A stretch of 64,000 bases of DNA from Monocercomonoides exilis (lineage: Eukaryota; Preaxostyla; Oxymonadida; Polymastigidae). Below the pieces are notes generated by a model. It saw nothing but the letters and a program-made list of their open reading frames with translations. It searched no databases and was not told the origin of the DNA. Made by a program: the position numbers and the translations under genes. Shown here in pieces: positions 44,617 through 57,300 of this stretch (position 1 is the stretch's first letter; the number at the start of each line of letters is the position of its first letter). The stretch lies in the NCBI GenBank assembly GCA_001643675.2, contig LSRY02000051.1, positions 374,501 through 438,500 on the forward strand, read 5' to 3'.

Positions 44617-47278
44617 CTTCCATTGTCCTGCAGAAGTCACGCTTCTCCTTCTGTTGATCGCTTCACTTTTCATCACTATCGAAGCTTCCTTAATTCAGTG
44701 CATTTTTTGTATGGCAGCGCAAATGCATCGACTTTGCTGAAGCATCTGGAAAGAATGAAAATAGAAAGAAGAAGGAAGATTTTGGACATGATAATAAATG
44801 CAAGAGCACTTCAGAGAGATGACTCAACAGCTGGTGATATCACATCATCGAATGCCCAACTGACTCAAACAACTGCCATTTCACAATCATCTTCTTCTCC
44901 AAATGAAACTGAAGGTGCCAATTCTTCTTCCTCAACACTGCCTCAATCTCCAAAAAAAGAGATAGGTGTCAAAAAAGAGGATGAACAAATCTTTGCCATT
45001 TCATCTGAACTTCCATCTTTTTCATTCAGACCACTTCGACTGAAGGCTTATGCAAATACCCAATTCAACATATCATTTTCTTTTCTTTCCTCTCAACTTC
45101 GGTTCATACTCGACATTCTCCGAAATCTTCCACCAAAAGAAAAAGCGATTGTTGTTTCCAGTTTCATCTCTCCGCTCGTTTTGATCCGCAACATCTTTTC
45201 ATCAAACTCTTCATTCGCATCAACATCCACCTTTGCTCTTTGGAAGAAGGCGAATGGGCAGGGCAGAATGAAAGAGGTGTCGTATTTCTCTTCTGTTCCA
45301 CCGCCGTCTGTGCTGCTGATGCTCCTTCAGTGCTTCTGTGCTGATTATAATCTGTCCTGTGCGAACACTCTGATTGTGGCAGACGCCCTACTGAGCAGCA
45401 AAGACGTGGAGCAGATCGCAAAACGGATGGACAAATCGAAAGAGATGGGAAAAGAAGAAAAAGAAAAAAGCAGAAGAAAAAGGAAGAAGAAGAGGCAAAG
45501 AAAAAAGCAGAAGAAGCAAAGAAAAAGGAGAAAGAAGAAAAAAGAGCTGAAATCGAAAAAGAAAGAAAGCGATTGAATGAGCTTATTTCAAAGCAGAAAG
45601 AAGTTGTCGAGAAAAAAGAAGAAATACTTCAAATGCTGAAGTCACTTGAAGAAATAGAGCAAATGTATTCAACTATGATAGAGAATTTGAAGGAGAAAAT
45701 ATCTCATTATGATGCAGATGAGAGAGAAGAAGAGAAAGAGAAGGAGAAAGAGAAAAAGAAAGAGAAGAAAGAGAAAGGAAATCTTTGGAGCAATGTGATG
45801 TTAATGATAACACATCAAAAGTCTCTTCAGTCGAAGATCAAGAGAAAAACAAGATAAATGCACAGACTTCGAAGAAGGATACAAATGTTGCGAAAAATCT
45901 GGATGCAAATTGTGAAGAGAGAGAAAGACAATCACATGGAAAAGAGCAGACTGAAATTGCTCGTCGTGCAAGACCGATTGCTTTTGAAGGGGCAGACAAT
46001 GAAAAGGAACAACAAAATTTGCCTTCGCTTTCGTTGTCTCTTGAGACACTCACACTTTCCTCATCTCTTCCAACTCAACAGACGATGCAACAGACGAATT
46101 CGATCCTGTTCACTTTCCTTTCTAATTTTCACAAAGAACAGTCTGCCCATCGAAAGGATGGTTTCACTCAAAATTCTTCTTCCTTGCAACAGCAACAGTT
46201 TCCAAATCAAGTCACACAGAATCAGACACAGCCATTCAATCCAATCTCAACATATTCTGCTTCACTGAATAAAAATAGCAGCAGCAGCTCATCAACTTCA
46301 CTTGGAATGGAAATGCAAAAAACAGCTGGAGATGCAGATGCTCAAATGCAAACTTCTCCTGCTCGCAATATGTTGATGAGTGACAGATCAAATAGCATTT
46401 CTCATAGTCCAACAGCACTTTCTTCGCAATCATCTTCTCCTTCTTCTTATCATGGAACTTCTCGATTTTCACCACAAAGTGCAGCATCATCCTCTCATTC
46501 TTTGATCGTTGCCAATGCCAAAAATTATGTCGAAAATAAGAATTTTCGAAAGCAAAATTACAACAGATATCATCAGCAGACATCGTCCTCTCCTATTTCT
46601 TTGCAATCAATATTTAGTGATCTCTTCGATCAGCAAAATGACAGACAATCAACTCCATCGAAGAATTCATACAGTCAAGCCACACAACCTCGAATATCCA
46701 GGCCTTCCTCTTCATACCAATCTCAGTCTGGATATCATCGCATGAGCAGCATACCTGACATGCCAAAGAATTCCAATTTGTCCGCACAATCCAAAAGAAG
46801 CAGCAGCTCCTTCCACAACCCTTCTCTGCCATCTGTTGTGGCAAAATCAGTTTCATCTCCAGATGCCAACAAATCATCGCTCATTTTTGTTAAGCAGCCA
46901 ACACGCTTATCAACCTCACCAAATGATGTATTCCTTTCTCATAACATCGCAAATCCTCCGAGTCAGCCTCAGCCTCAGCCTCATCCTCAGTCCCAGTCTC
47001 AAGGTTTAACTCAGCCATTTGTCGATAGAAATCAACAAAAAACTGAATCTACGTTATCTTCTTCTCCAATTAGCATTCCAGCAGTTTCTCCTTTGACCGA
47101 GTCCAGCCATCAATCTTCTCCTCCAAAGATGCTGCTGGCATCATCTCAGCCATCGACTTCATCCGAATTTCCTTCTGTTCATTCAACTGCACAGCTCATT
47201 AACGAAGCAGTTCGTCAAATAAGATCACAACCTTCTGCTCCCTCTTATACAGCTTCTTTACCATTTGCGACTTCATAG
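44281..47278 (+). pseudogene. Disrupted gene: coiled coil and Ser/Gln-rich C-terminal half
   Basis: From ATG 44281 the frame reads MGSIQQFELGIIFCPSPS and VLLQLLREMATMRLCFIC, interrupted by TGA, TAG and TAA, and then runs open from 44479 to 45576. That part contains a (CA)n-encoded His-Thr repeat and a globular-looking block (FRPLRLKAYANTQFNISFSF; SVLLMLLQCFCADYN). In a GAA/AAA-rich tract near 45.46-45.49 kb the sensible frame changes to a coiled coil (AEEAKKKEKEEKRAEIEKE, LISKQKEVVEKKEEILQML). Near 45.73-45.78 kb it changes again into a Ser/Gln-rich region ending at TAA 47278. Two 1-base changes in simple sequence would fuse the parts. The three early stops suggest either a true pseudogene or that the real start is further in. 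Family unknown. Confidence 0.5.
44546..44614 (+). repeat. (CA)n microsatellite inside coding frame
   Basis: An uninterrupted ~69-nt CA repeat encodes alternating His-Thr. Its length is a multiple of three, so the surrounding frame is kept. Confidence 0.9.
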
Positions 47279-48042
47279 AATGAAACTAAGCAAAATATAT
47301 GTTTTCTTTTTCTTTTCACTTTTGTTTTATTCAATCTTTTTTCACTCACATTTCCTCTTGAGATTTTTTGGTTCTTATAGCTTTTAGCTCACAAGAAGAC
47401 TTAAGAAATAAATAATTCTTCGTGCTTTGTGAATAACTATGAATATATGAATTTCTAATATGCTAATATTTTTTTTTCATTTTTTGAGTGATTTTCTTAT
47501 ATTAATATGACAATTTGGAATGAAGATGAATTTTGAAAAAAAGAAAACTCTCCCATCATAAATACGTTTTCATTTGATCAAAATTTTCTTAAAAAATTCA
47601 CCATAAATTGGCTCGCAGCATACTATACGATATGAAAAAAAGCACACAAGTTAAACTTTTAAGATGTTAATGAATTACATCCTCAAAAAAAGAGATTTAA
47701 TTGTTCTTAAGTGAGTTCGCATCATTTGCATTCCAATGAAGATTATGGTGGAAATAAAAGGAGTCGATGTTATTGGTGGAATAAACTTCTTGCAAATAAT
47801 TCTAAATAACTTTTTACCAACAGATTTCTTGGATTTCAAAATTATACAAAAATGCAACAACAAGTTATAAAAATCTTCAGATGGCATTTATTTTAAAGCA
47901 ATTATTCACATTAAACAGCAGAGCCACTATCACGTTCATAACAAATCATATGAAAATGATGGAGCATACTGACTACTCAAATATTCAATAAACTATCGCA
48001 CAAAAATGATAATTAAGAAAAGAAAACAGTTTTTAATCCATA
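47279..48042. other. AT-rich intergenic DNA
   Basis: No feature could be supported. The small minus frame at 47675-47887 is Lys/Ile/Phe-rich and probably chance. Confidence 0.45.
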
Positions 48043-48371
48043 TTCATTGAATTCGAAATACCTGTCGAACTTGATTTATTGTATGAATCTCCAAAAGGAG
48101 CAAACAATTTCACAATTACAACGAAAAGCCATCATTTATTTGCGAAATCAAAGAATATTCATTTATTTCCTTCAAATGATCAAGTGCTGACAAATGTCCG
48201 CTGCTTCAATGAGGCAATCACCTTAATATCTGTGCAGTTGAGCATCCGTTTGAAGAGCGCAAGCGAACAGATTGAAAGACAAAGACAGGAATATTGGTAT
48301 CACAATCCTTCTTCACAAATGCAATGGGATATGGATGATCGTGAAAACAAAATGATTATTAAACGTTTTCA
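48043..48371 (+). pseudogene. Possible truncated gene fragment
   Basis: A frame opens after a TAA near 48037 and runs convergently into the 3' end of the giant gene. It has protein-like composition: IEFEIPVELDLLYESPKG, then TNVRCFNEAITLISVQLSIRLKSASEQIERQ and YWYHNPSSQMQWDMDD. It has no ATG at its start and continues past 48371 only as antisense of the neighbour. It looks like the tail of a lost gene. Family unknown. Confidence 0.35.
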
Positions 48372-51300
48372 TAAAAAACTCATATTTTCCTGCTCACTTC
48401 TGCTTTCTGAATCTCTAGGGCGTTCGCTTTCTCCACAGCACCCACTGTAGCATTCGACAGCATCTGTCATTGTCAGTACTGCAGCACCTGGAGGGAAGCG
48501 TTGGATAAGCTCACGCTTCAGCAAAGCCAAAGTGGGCCTTTGTGAGGCACATCCAGACAAGCAGCACTTGGTAACATATTGCAATGAGGAAGTGCTTATT
48601 CTTTCAAAATTCGGTCTTTCACCATTCACAATCTTCTGGCCCGCCACCACACCCTCATACTCCCCAAACGGGATCTCCAGCGTCACACACTCCCACAGCA
48701 TCATCCCAATCGAAAAGGCAACTGATTCCTTTGTTGCCCCCATCTTCCTGTTCATCAGCAATTCTGGTGCCATCCACCTCAAGCTCTCTTTTCTAATATC
48801 GTCGTCGTCTTCAAACGCGGATGAAGGAAGGGAGACATCATCATCATCGCTGGCAGAAGTCACAACAGTTAATGAAGAGATCGATGAGGAATCTGAATCA
48901 TCAGAAGAAAGGAAATCGGAATGCATCACAATGCAGATCACCATGTGTTCAGAAAACAACACAATGTGAGGACTCAGACTGGACAATGACTGAAGCTTGT
49001 TTTCCATTTCATCAAATGAGTGAAGTGCAAGATTTGCCACCCAGAACAGGATCTGAGCAGCTGTCTGCTCCCTCTCCTTCAAGGAGCCAATTGGCATCTC
49101 TTTTGTCTTGTTGCTTCCATGAAGCAACATGAACAACGAATCCCTCAAATCCACAATCAGCTTCTCATGAGGAGATGAGCAGGCCATTGCATCCACCAGA
49201 TTCGACATCGACGAGGTGGTTGGACACAGATCCTCCCCTCGAACAAAAGTTGAATCTGAATCAGTTGTCGAAGTGGATGAGATGGAAGGTGAAGGAGTTC
49301 TCTTTCTCACCTCTTCCTCCTCTTCCTTTTCTAATGTCCAATCAGGGATCTTATCTGAATCTTTCCCCAAAATGTATTCTGTCGATCCGCTTTCACTCAA
49401 CAAATGCTCTGACGATTCTGAGTGTCCCAAGCTTTTCTCATATACTCTCTTCTTGATCCTCTCTTCATTCTTCTTCTCTGCCTCCCTCTCTGCTCTCCTC
49501 CACTGCTCCTCTGGTGACACCTCCATCGTCACCATCTCAAATGCCTTCGGATCCTTCTTCACTGTATCATTCACTATTTCTTCCAATTCTTCTGTTCGTC
49601 TCTCAGATTTCCTCCATCGAACTGCAAGAATAACAGAAACAATCAGAACAATCAAAAGAATAATTGCCATAATTATCACTATCAACGGCCAATACGATTT
49701 TCCTTCTTTTCCTCCTTCCACCACTTTTTCATTTCCAGTCTTTGGTTCTGTTTTGTTCTTCAGAATCTGTGGAGAAGTCTCTGCCAATTGCTTCCCAAAC
49801 AGAATCATCACTGTCACCTCCGTTTCATCTGCAATTGCTGTTATATTTTCTGATGAGATTCTTCCAATCACTTCCGTTTCGGATACAAAACTGTCTTCCT
49901 CAAACCGATATGTCTCAGCCAACTCCACATCTCCTGTTTTGAATATCAATCTGAATGACAAGTCGCAAGGCACAAAAAGTGATCCCTTGAATTTCACAAC
50001 AACATTGCTTTCGTTTTCGTTCACTGAAACATCTTCCAGTTTGGGAATAAAGAAAGGCGATGGCCTTTCTCCTGCGAATCCTTCGAGAGTGCATCCATCA
50101 TTCAAGATCCAAAGAGAAGAATTGTCATTCAATCCATCTCCGCCTTTCAAACTCGAAATGATCAGTGAAGCAGAATCTGAGCAAATGACGTTTCGACGAA
50201 AAGAGGGATATTTTTCGATGAAAGGATTGTTGTTCAAAAACTCCCCTTTCTCGATCGTCACATCGCCAGCTGATACGGAAAATCCACCTGATGATGAATT
50301 CGAAATTATAACATCCTTCATCACCAGTGAAGAATTCGCTGAGTGAACAAGTGATCCATTCCATTTGCATATTTCTTCAAAATTATTATTTCTCTCACTT
50401 TCACTTACTTTTGAAAGAATTCCTTCAAACTCACACGTTTGCATCGAAACATCCTTTGCATTGCTTATCTCCATTATGCTTCCTTTAACAGAGAGAGAAT
50501 CACAATTAGAACAGGAACAGTTTGAAAGAATTACTTGTGCTGAAGTTGAAGAAGCTGAAAGAACAGAAGCTCCTTTTGAATTTCTCGAACAGTTGTTGAA
50601 TGAGGAGATTCCAATAGAAACTGTTCCTGATGACAAATCGTTTATCGCAATGATGCAACCTTCAGACAATTTCACTCCATCTGCAGATACTCCATAAAAC
50701 ACAACACTTCCACAATCACCAATCTCAAATACATCTGTTGTTGATTCAATTTGTTCCAGTTTCACATTCGTAATATTTATCTCATCACAGTTAAGCAAAA
50801 ATGAAGGCTTTTTGAATGAAAGGAACGATACTGAGCAGTTGTCAATATGAAAAATTCCATTTTCGACGCTCAGCAATGATAAGTTGAGAACAATAGATTC
50901 TATATTATCTGATTGGCCAACAGATGAAAAATCAACAGATGAAAGAGAAAGTTGTCCACTTGCTTCATGAATGATTGAAATGCCTGAATATGAAAATAAC
51001 AGATCAAAACTGAATTTCAATCTCTCAATCCGAACATTCTCTGAGGTTGTGATAAGACTTCCATCGTTGGTTATTGTTGAGTTCAGATGCACCAAAGCAG
51101 CTGAGGGAGATTGCAATGAGCGGATGATCACATCATGAACATCACATTTCCCAATAATAACTGTTTGCCCCAAGATCAGCAACTGAGAGAATAGAGATGG
51201 AATAACGTGCTGAACTCCCATATTCAATGAGTTGCATGGCATACTAAATTCTCCGCATTGCTTGCTATCTCCGTGGTTGCCTGTTGCTGAAGAAACAAAT

Positions 51301-54300
51301 ATTGTCTCGCTCTGGTATTTCACAACCTTCAGCAGAAGATCCTCTTCCCCAACAAACGAGTCTGTTGTGCAGCCCCATATCGCTCGTTCCTTCACAAACG
51401 GTGTTCTGAAATCCAAAAGGAACTGCTCATCAACAATCTGTGTATCAACTGAATTGCATCGAATATACACATCTCTCCCTCTCAATGCAGAGTTGTCTTT
51501 GAACGTGATGTTGGATAGCATAAAGTTCAGAGGCTTTTCATCTGTCGAGGTGCATTCCAGAAACAGCCACCCACCTCTTCCTATGGTTGAGCAGAAACAC
51601 TCAGAAATCGTGCAAAAAGAGCAGTCAAAACTTCCTCCCTCATTCAACACATAAAACATCCCTCCTCCCTTTCCACACTTCAACCCTCCACATCTCTTCA
51701 TTGTTGTGTTTCGAATCACCATTTTCAATGGCTCATCATCATTATCATTTCGGATGATCGGAATATCATCTGTTGTGTTCTGGGTGACTTCCTCGAATAT
51801 GCTCCACTCAATAACAACATCTTGCTCAACTTCATTTGTCTCTCTTCTTGAACTCTTTGATATGCTCAATCCACTCGTCCCATCAAGTTGAACATCCTTC
51901 ATCGTCAGGTTTTTAATCTTCAAAATCGTTGATGAAAGCACAGAAACAATATCTTTTGAAAAGCTAAGTGATTGAACTTTCACAAATTCCAACACTATTG
52001 TCCCTCCTTCTGCTTTGATCAGCCCATAATTCATTATTTCTCTTCTGCTTTCTTCATTTTTTGAGAACGAACAATCTTTCGCAGTCAACAAACCATCGTT
52101 TGAGCCAACATATATCAAATAATTGACTCCACTCATGAATGAAGAAGGAATCACAAAATTAATTAATTCGAAATTTGTGTTTCCCTGAATCTTCAAAGCA
52201 GCTCCTTCTGCTCCTTCAAGAGATGAAGCAGATTCCAAAGAGCACATGCTGCTATTATCAGATTTCACTGAAATTCCACTCACATCAACACTCTTCTGAA
52301 GATACCCTTTTCCAATGATGTTGACATTCCTTTCATTTCCTTCTGACAATCTCGTCAGTGAATAATCGATTGACAGACAAGGATAATCTGAGTATCCGCA
52401 GGCACCCATATCTCTTCCTTCACTGCAAATAAATACTTCCGAACAAAATGTTAACCAGAAATAAACCAGTGGAATGGCATTCGTTGTGTCACTCCCATCA
52501 AAGCCTCTCATAGAATCAAACGAAAGATCAGCCAGATGATCGGACACAAATGGAAGTGAATCATTCGTGATGCTCTTCGTCAAGTTGGATGATTCAACAA
52601 AAAGATCATTTCCATATCTCGCGACATTTGGCTTGCCTGCCTCAAAAACAGGGGATGAGATCACAAAAGAAATTTCGTCATCAACCACCTTCATCGCCAT
52701 CCCTCCACCAAAGCCAGTCTTTTCTTCTTCAGCTGGTGTTGTGCATCCTGTGAATGTGCAAGAAATAATATCCAAGTGCGTATTCCCTTTCAACTGCACA
52801 TTGATAGCCCCTCCTCTGCTTCCTTTTTCATACACAGAACATCCATCAAAAATGCATTCTTCAATATTTATTTGTGTATTTGTTCTTTCATCTTGATTGT
52901 TGTCAATGTTCAAACAGCCTGCATTTCCAGAAGTTCTGGCAAATGATTTCATTTGACATTTTGTAATGTTCAATTTTTGTTCATTGCAGCATTCAACCAA
53001 ACACTCATTCTGCTCCCCACTTCCTGAGAAATTGCTTTCCACAATTTCAACTGAACTTAAACCTCCGCTATTTCCATCACAAATTATTGCGCTTGTCTGC
53101 CATTTGATCCCAATCCCAAACACATTGCTTATCATCACTTCACCTTCTTCAATCTTCACAAAGGAAATATCCAAGCTATTTTCAGAAGCAATTATCCCAC
53201 AATCCTGAATTATCACTTTGTTGGAAATGCAATGGAATATGCTTTCATATGATCTTATTCTTTCTGCAACAGAAAACACCACCTTGCCAAAGGTTGTTGG
53301 ACAGCGCGTCTCGAATACTCCCCTTTGTGAACCAGAAATGCCTGCTCCTATCTCATGATTTGATGTGTTTCCTTCTCCACTCACACTCCACTCATTTGAA
53401 TCCATCTTTAATTCTTCCCCAAAAGAGAACGGAGAATTCAGCTTGATTGACTTGTTTTTGCCTGAAAACCTCAAACTGGCTGCTTTTGTAATCGTGATGC
53501 ATGGAACTTGCTCGAATCCACAACCACTGAAATCATGAGCCTCTTGCCCACCCACATGGCATGGCGCTGTGAAGTTATTCCACAGATACACAACAAGCGG
53601 TATTTCAAATTCATCATTTGCTGTTGAGCGCTCAAAGCCATTCAACTTTTCCAACTCATTCAAATTAACACCAAAACCGAATATTGCTGAGTCGATTACA
53701 GCACTCAGATCATCAGCATCCAGAAACACATCTTTCCCTTTCCTTCCCTTGCACCCATTAAATTGTATACTATTCAAAATAAAATCAGATGCTTTATCAT
53801 CCAAAACAAAATATATCGCTCCTCCCATTCCCTTCTTCCCATCCGCATTTGCAGTTGCCTCACACTCCGAAAACCCAACCTTTGTTCCTTGCTCACCCAC
53901 ATTTCCATTATTTGGAGGATCTTCTGTAATGTTGCCAACACTGAAGCTTGATCCACTTTTCATATTCATCCACAGCCCTCCTCCATTTCCTCTCTCGCTT
54001 TTGCACAAACTCATGCTTCCTTCCTCAAACACAAATGAACATCCACTTTCCAGTGTGCATTCGATTGCTCCCCCGTTTTCCTCTTTGACTGCAAAATTCG
54101 AAATGTCTGTTCGAATGATTTCTATTTTCTTGGCACTTGTTGAAGAGATGAGCCGTGATGATGCTATTCCTTCAGATGTGGCAATGGAAGAAACATCACT
54201 GTCGCTCATTTGAAGAGAAGCTTTGTTCTTCACTTCAATAAATCCTGATGCATAACTTGTTCCAATCCCATTCAGCTGAATGCTTTTCAACTTGGCTTCT

Positions 54301-57300
54301 GTATTGTCTCCAAACAAAGAAATAAATGGATATCCACTCAAAATCATTGACGAAGCCGAGAACATGTCGATTATTAAGATCCCAGAGTCAATTGATAAGA
54401 ATTGCAATGACAATTCTGATGATGGATTTTGAAGAGAAAGTGAACATTGAATCAAAGAAATTGATGATGAGGATGAAATAAAAGTGGAGCGAAGAGGAAG
54501 GGAAGATGGAAGAGAGAATATCAGTTTTGATAATTCTGTTTCAGCACTTGCTGAAATCATCGCTGAATTAGATGTAGAATTTGAATCAGAAACTGTCCAT
54601 CCACTTTGACCATCTTTTCCTTGGATTTCATGTTTCTGTTCACCAAATGCCAATTCATCGCTCATCATAATCATTCCATTCACAACAACTTTCTTTGTTC
54701 CTGTTTGCCTTTTGAGTGAGTGCTTCATTGTCAAACAAGGGAATTGGACGATTCCACAATGTGAGTGATCAGATGCCTCGACGTTGCTCACAGATATTTC
54801 TTCTGGAGTGGGAAGGAGATAGATACACAGAGGAATGGCCACACCGGTGTTTCCATTGTCATATCCTCTCACTCTGTCAACAGAATCCAAAGAGACTGTA
54901 ACACATCTGATGTTTTCTGATTTTGCTGTTTCTTCCAGATTGGGTGAAATGACAAAGATATCATTCCCCCATTTGGCTGTGTTTGTGCTAAAGGAAGAAG
55001 ATATCAGGAAATTGGGATTTTCATTCAATAATCGAAGAAGGATTCCTCCCCCAAATCCATATGTTGCAGAGCAAAAGCACCCATCAAAAGATCCGCCTTT
55101 CAATTTCACTTCATTTTCGTTTCCAACACACAACATTATCGATCCTCCATTTTCTGAACTTGAACTTCCACATCCTTCAAAAGTGCTCGAATTCACATCA
55201 ATATTTGCCTTATCATTCAAAAACGACATCACAGCCGCTCCGCTCGTTGTTCTTTCAATTCCATCGAATGAACATTCTGAAAGTGTCAATGCAATTTCAT
55301 TTGTCGAAGAAAGCGAAAACAACGAAACAGTTGAAATTGTCTTTGCCCAGTTCACATGTTCCATCTGAAACATCCCATTCTGAACATTGATAAGCTCTGT
55401 GATGAATGCTGTTTCTGCTGATTGTCCGCTCCCAAAAAATATGTTCAGTCTGCTGATGCTCATTCCTCCTGCTCCACTTATCTCAAATAGCCTTGAATCT
55501 CGGTTATTTGGATCTATCGAATTATGCACGATGTCAAAGTTGCTGATGGATAATACGCCCATTGAAACGCAAAAAAGGCATGTTTCTTTTTGATTAAGGA
55601 AGCTTGTTTGCACAACCGAAGAAGTTTCTTCACTTCCACATATATTCAAATGGTAATCTCCAATATTCACTCCTCTTGTGATCAATAAAGAATCTATTAG
55701 TTTCACTTTCCAATTATTTAATGGAAGCGTGTGGTTAACTGCACTTTCAAGCGTCGTGCATGGATTTGATTCTATCAATCCACAAACAGGTGATATATCT
55801 GTTCCTAAAGAAGAGACAAATCGTATTGTTCCTTTCCATGTGGCAAGCCAGTTATCATATTCGGTTAGTTGATTGTTATAAAATATCCTATTAGAATCTG
55901 TGGTTGAAAAAGAGCTTTCAAAAGGAGATTGAACTAAAGAATTTCCAGTGAAATAACAATCGTTTCCCCTGAGATTGTCTGCTAAGTTCTCGCAGAAAAA
56001 ACAAAAATAAATAAAAACTCTGTTTGATTCGCTTGACATCCATGGCTGTGAAAATATAATGATCCCTCCTCCACCATCATTAGTCTGAGTTCCATGGGCT
56101 TTATTCCTAACATAAAGATTGTTTGATATTATCAAATGATTTGTGGATGTTGGAATATATGTCCCTCCACCAAAAGTAGCCGCTTCATTGCTTTCGAAGT
56201 AATTATCTTGAATTATCTCTTCAGAAGTTATTGTCGTAGGTTCGCATCGAATAGCACCTGCATAAATTGTTGAAGATGAACATTTTTCAAAACGACATCC
56301 TTTAACATAATATCCCATTGTTATTTTGTAAATGAGAATAGCTGGTGTGTTATGCACTGCATGGCACGAAGACGAGTTGCTATCTGTCACATTTGTGAAG
56401 GCTGTATTTTGGGAATCAACACAAGTGTGATAATATGAATCGAGATAAGCAAATGAGCATCGAAGGATTGTTACACTGTTCCCTTCTCCTCTAAGAACAA
56501 CACCTGCTGAGTTTATTGAGGAATGGTTTGCATTTTTCCATTCGCAATCTGTGAAAGATGAAGTCTCATTCACTTCAATTCTTTGCATTTCTTTGTTTCC
56601 AGCAATATCACCATTATCTGAAGTAGAACAAGAGCAAAACGATGAATTACTCGTTGAAAATATTGATTGCAAATTTAGTGATGGAGCGATTCTTCCGTAT
56701 ATTGCATCAGAAACTGATGAAAATAAACACCCTCGAATATTCACACAGTTTTGTGAAAAAGTTTGTTGCCCACTGCATAAATTCTCTCTCGAAGTGAAAT
56801 TATAAAAAGATGTGTGATGAATAGCGATTGAGGATAAGGTTGATGATAAGAGAAATGGATTTGAGCTGACTTCATATCCTTCAAAAATTGAATTGCTTAC
56901 ACAAATATAACCTCCTTTAAGGAAAGAATTTTCTGAGTTCATTAAAATTAATGAAGAAAACATTGATTTTTCATGAGAAACTTTTAAAGAAATATTGTGA
57001 AGATTGAGTTTTCCATCACTCAAAATAAAGAAATTGATTTCACTTGTTACAAACAAGTATAAAGAACATGAAATTGCGGACATTTCTGTTTGCTCGCCAA
57101 TTGAAAAGCAAACTTCATTTTTTCGTTTGAAAATTGAGATAAGATCAATATTCAATGTTACGTTTGCACTTTTGCAACTTGCTTCCCATGTTGTTCCATA
57201 ATTTGAAGAAGCATTTTTTGCAATCAATTTTTTTCCGCATAGATAATTTAAGCTATTCTTCATTCCTTGATATTTGAAAGGATTAAGGCAAAACGATAGA

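Noticed and set aside
49216-50346. 376-residue + strand ORF opposite the giant surface protein
   Set aside because: Ser/Phe-rich shadow of the minus-strand coding; the sense frame has a signal peptide, TM and domain order.
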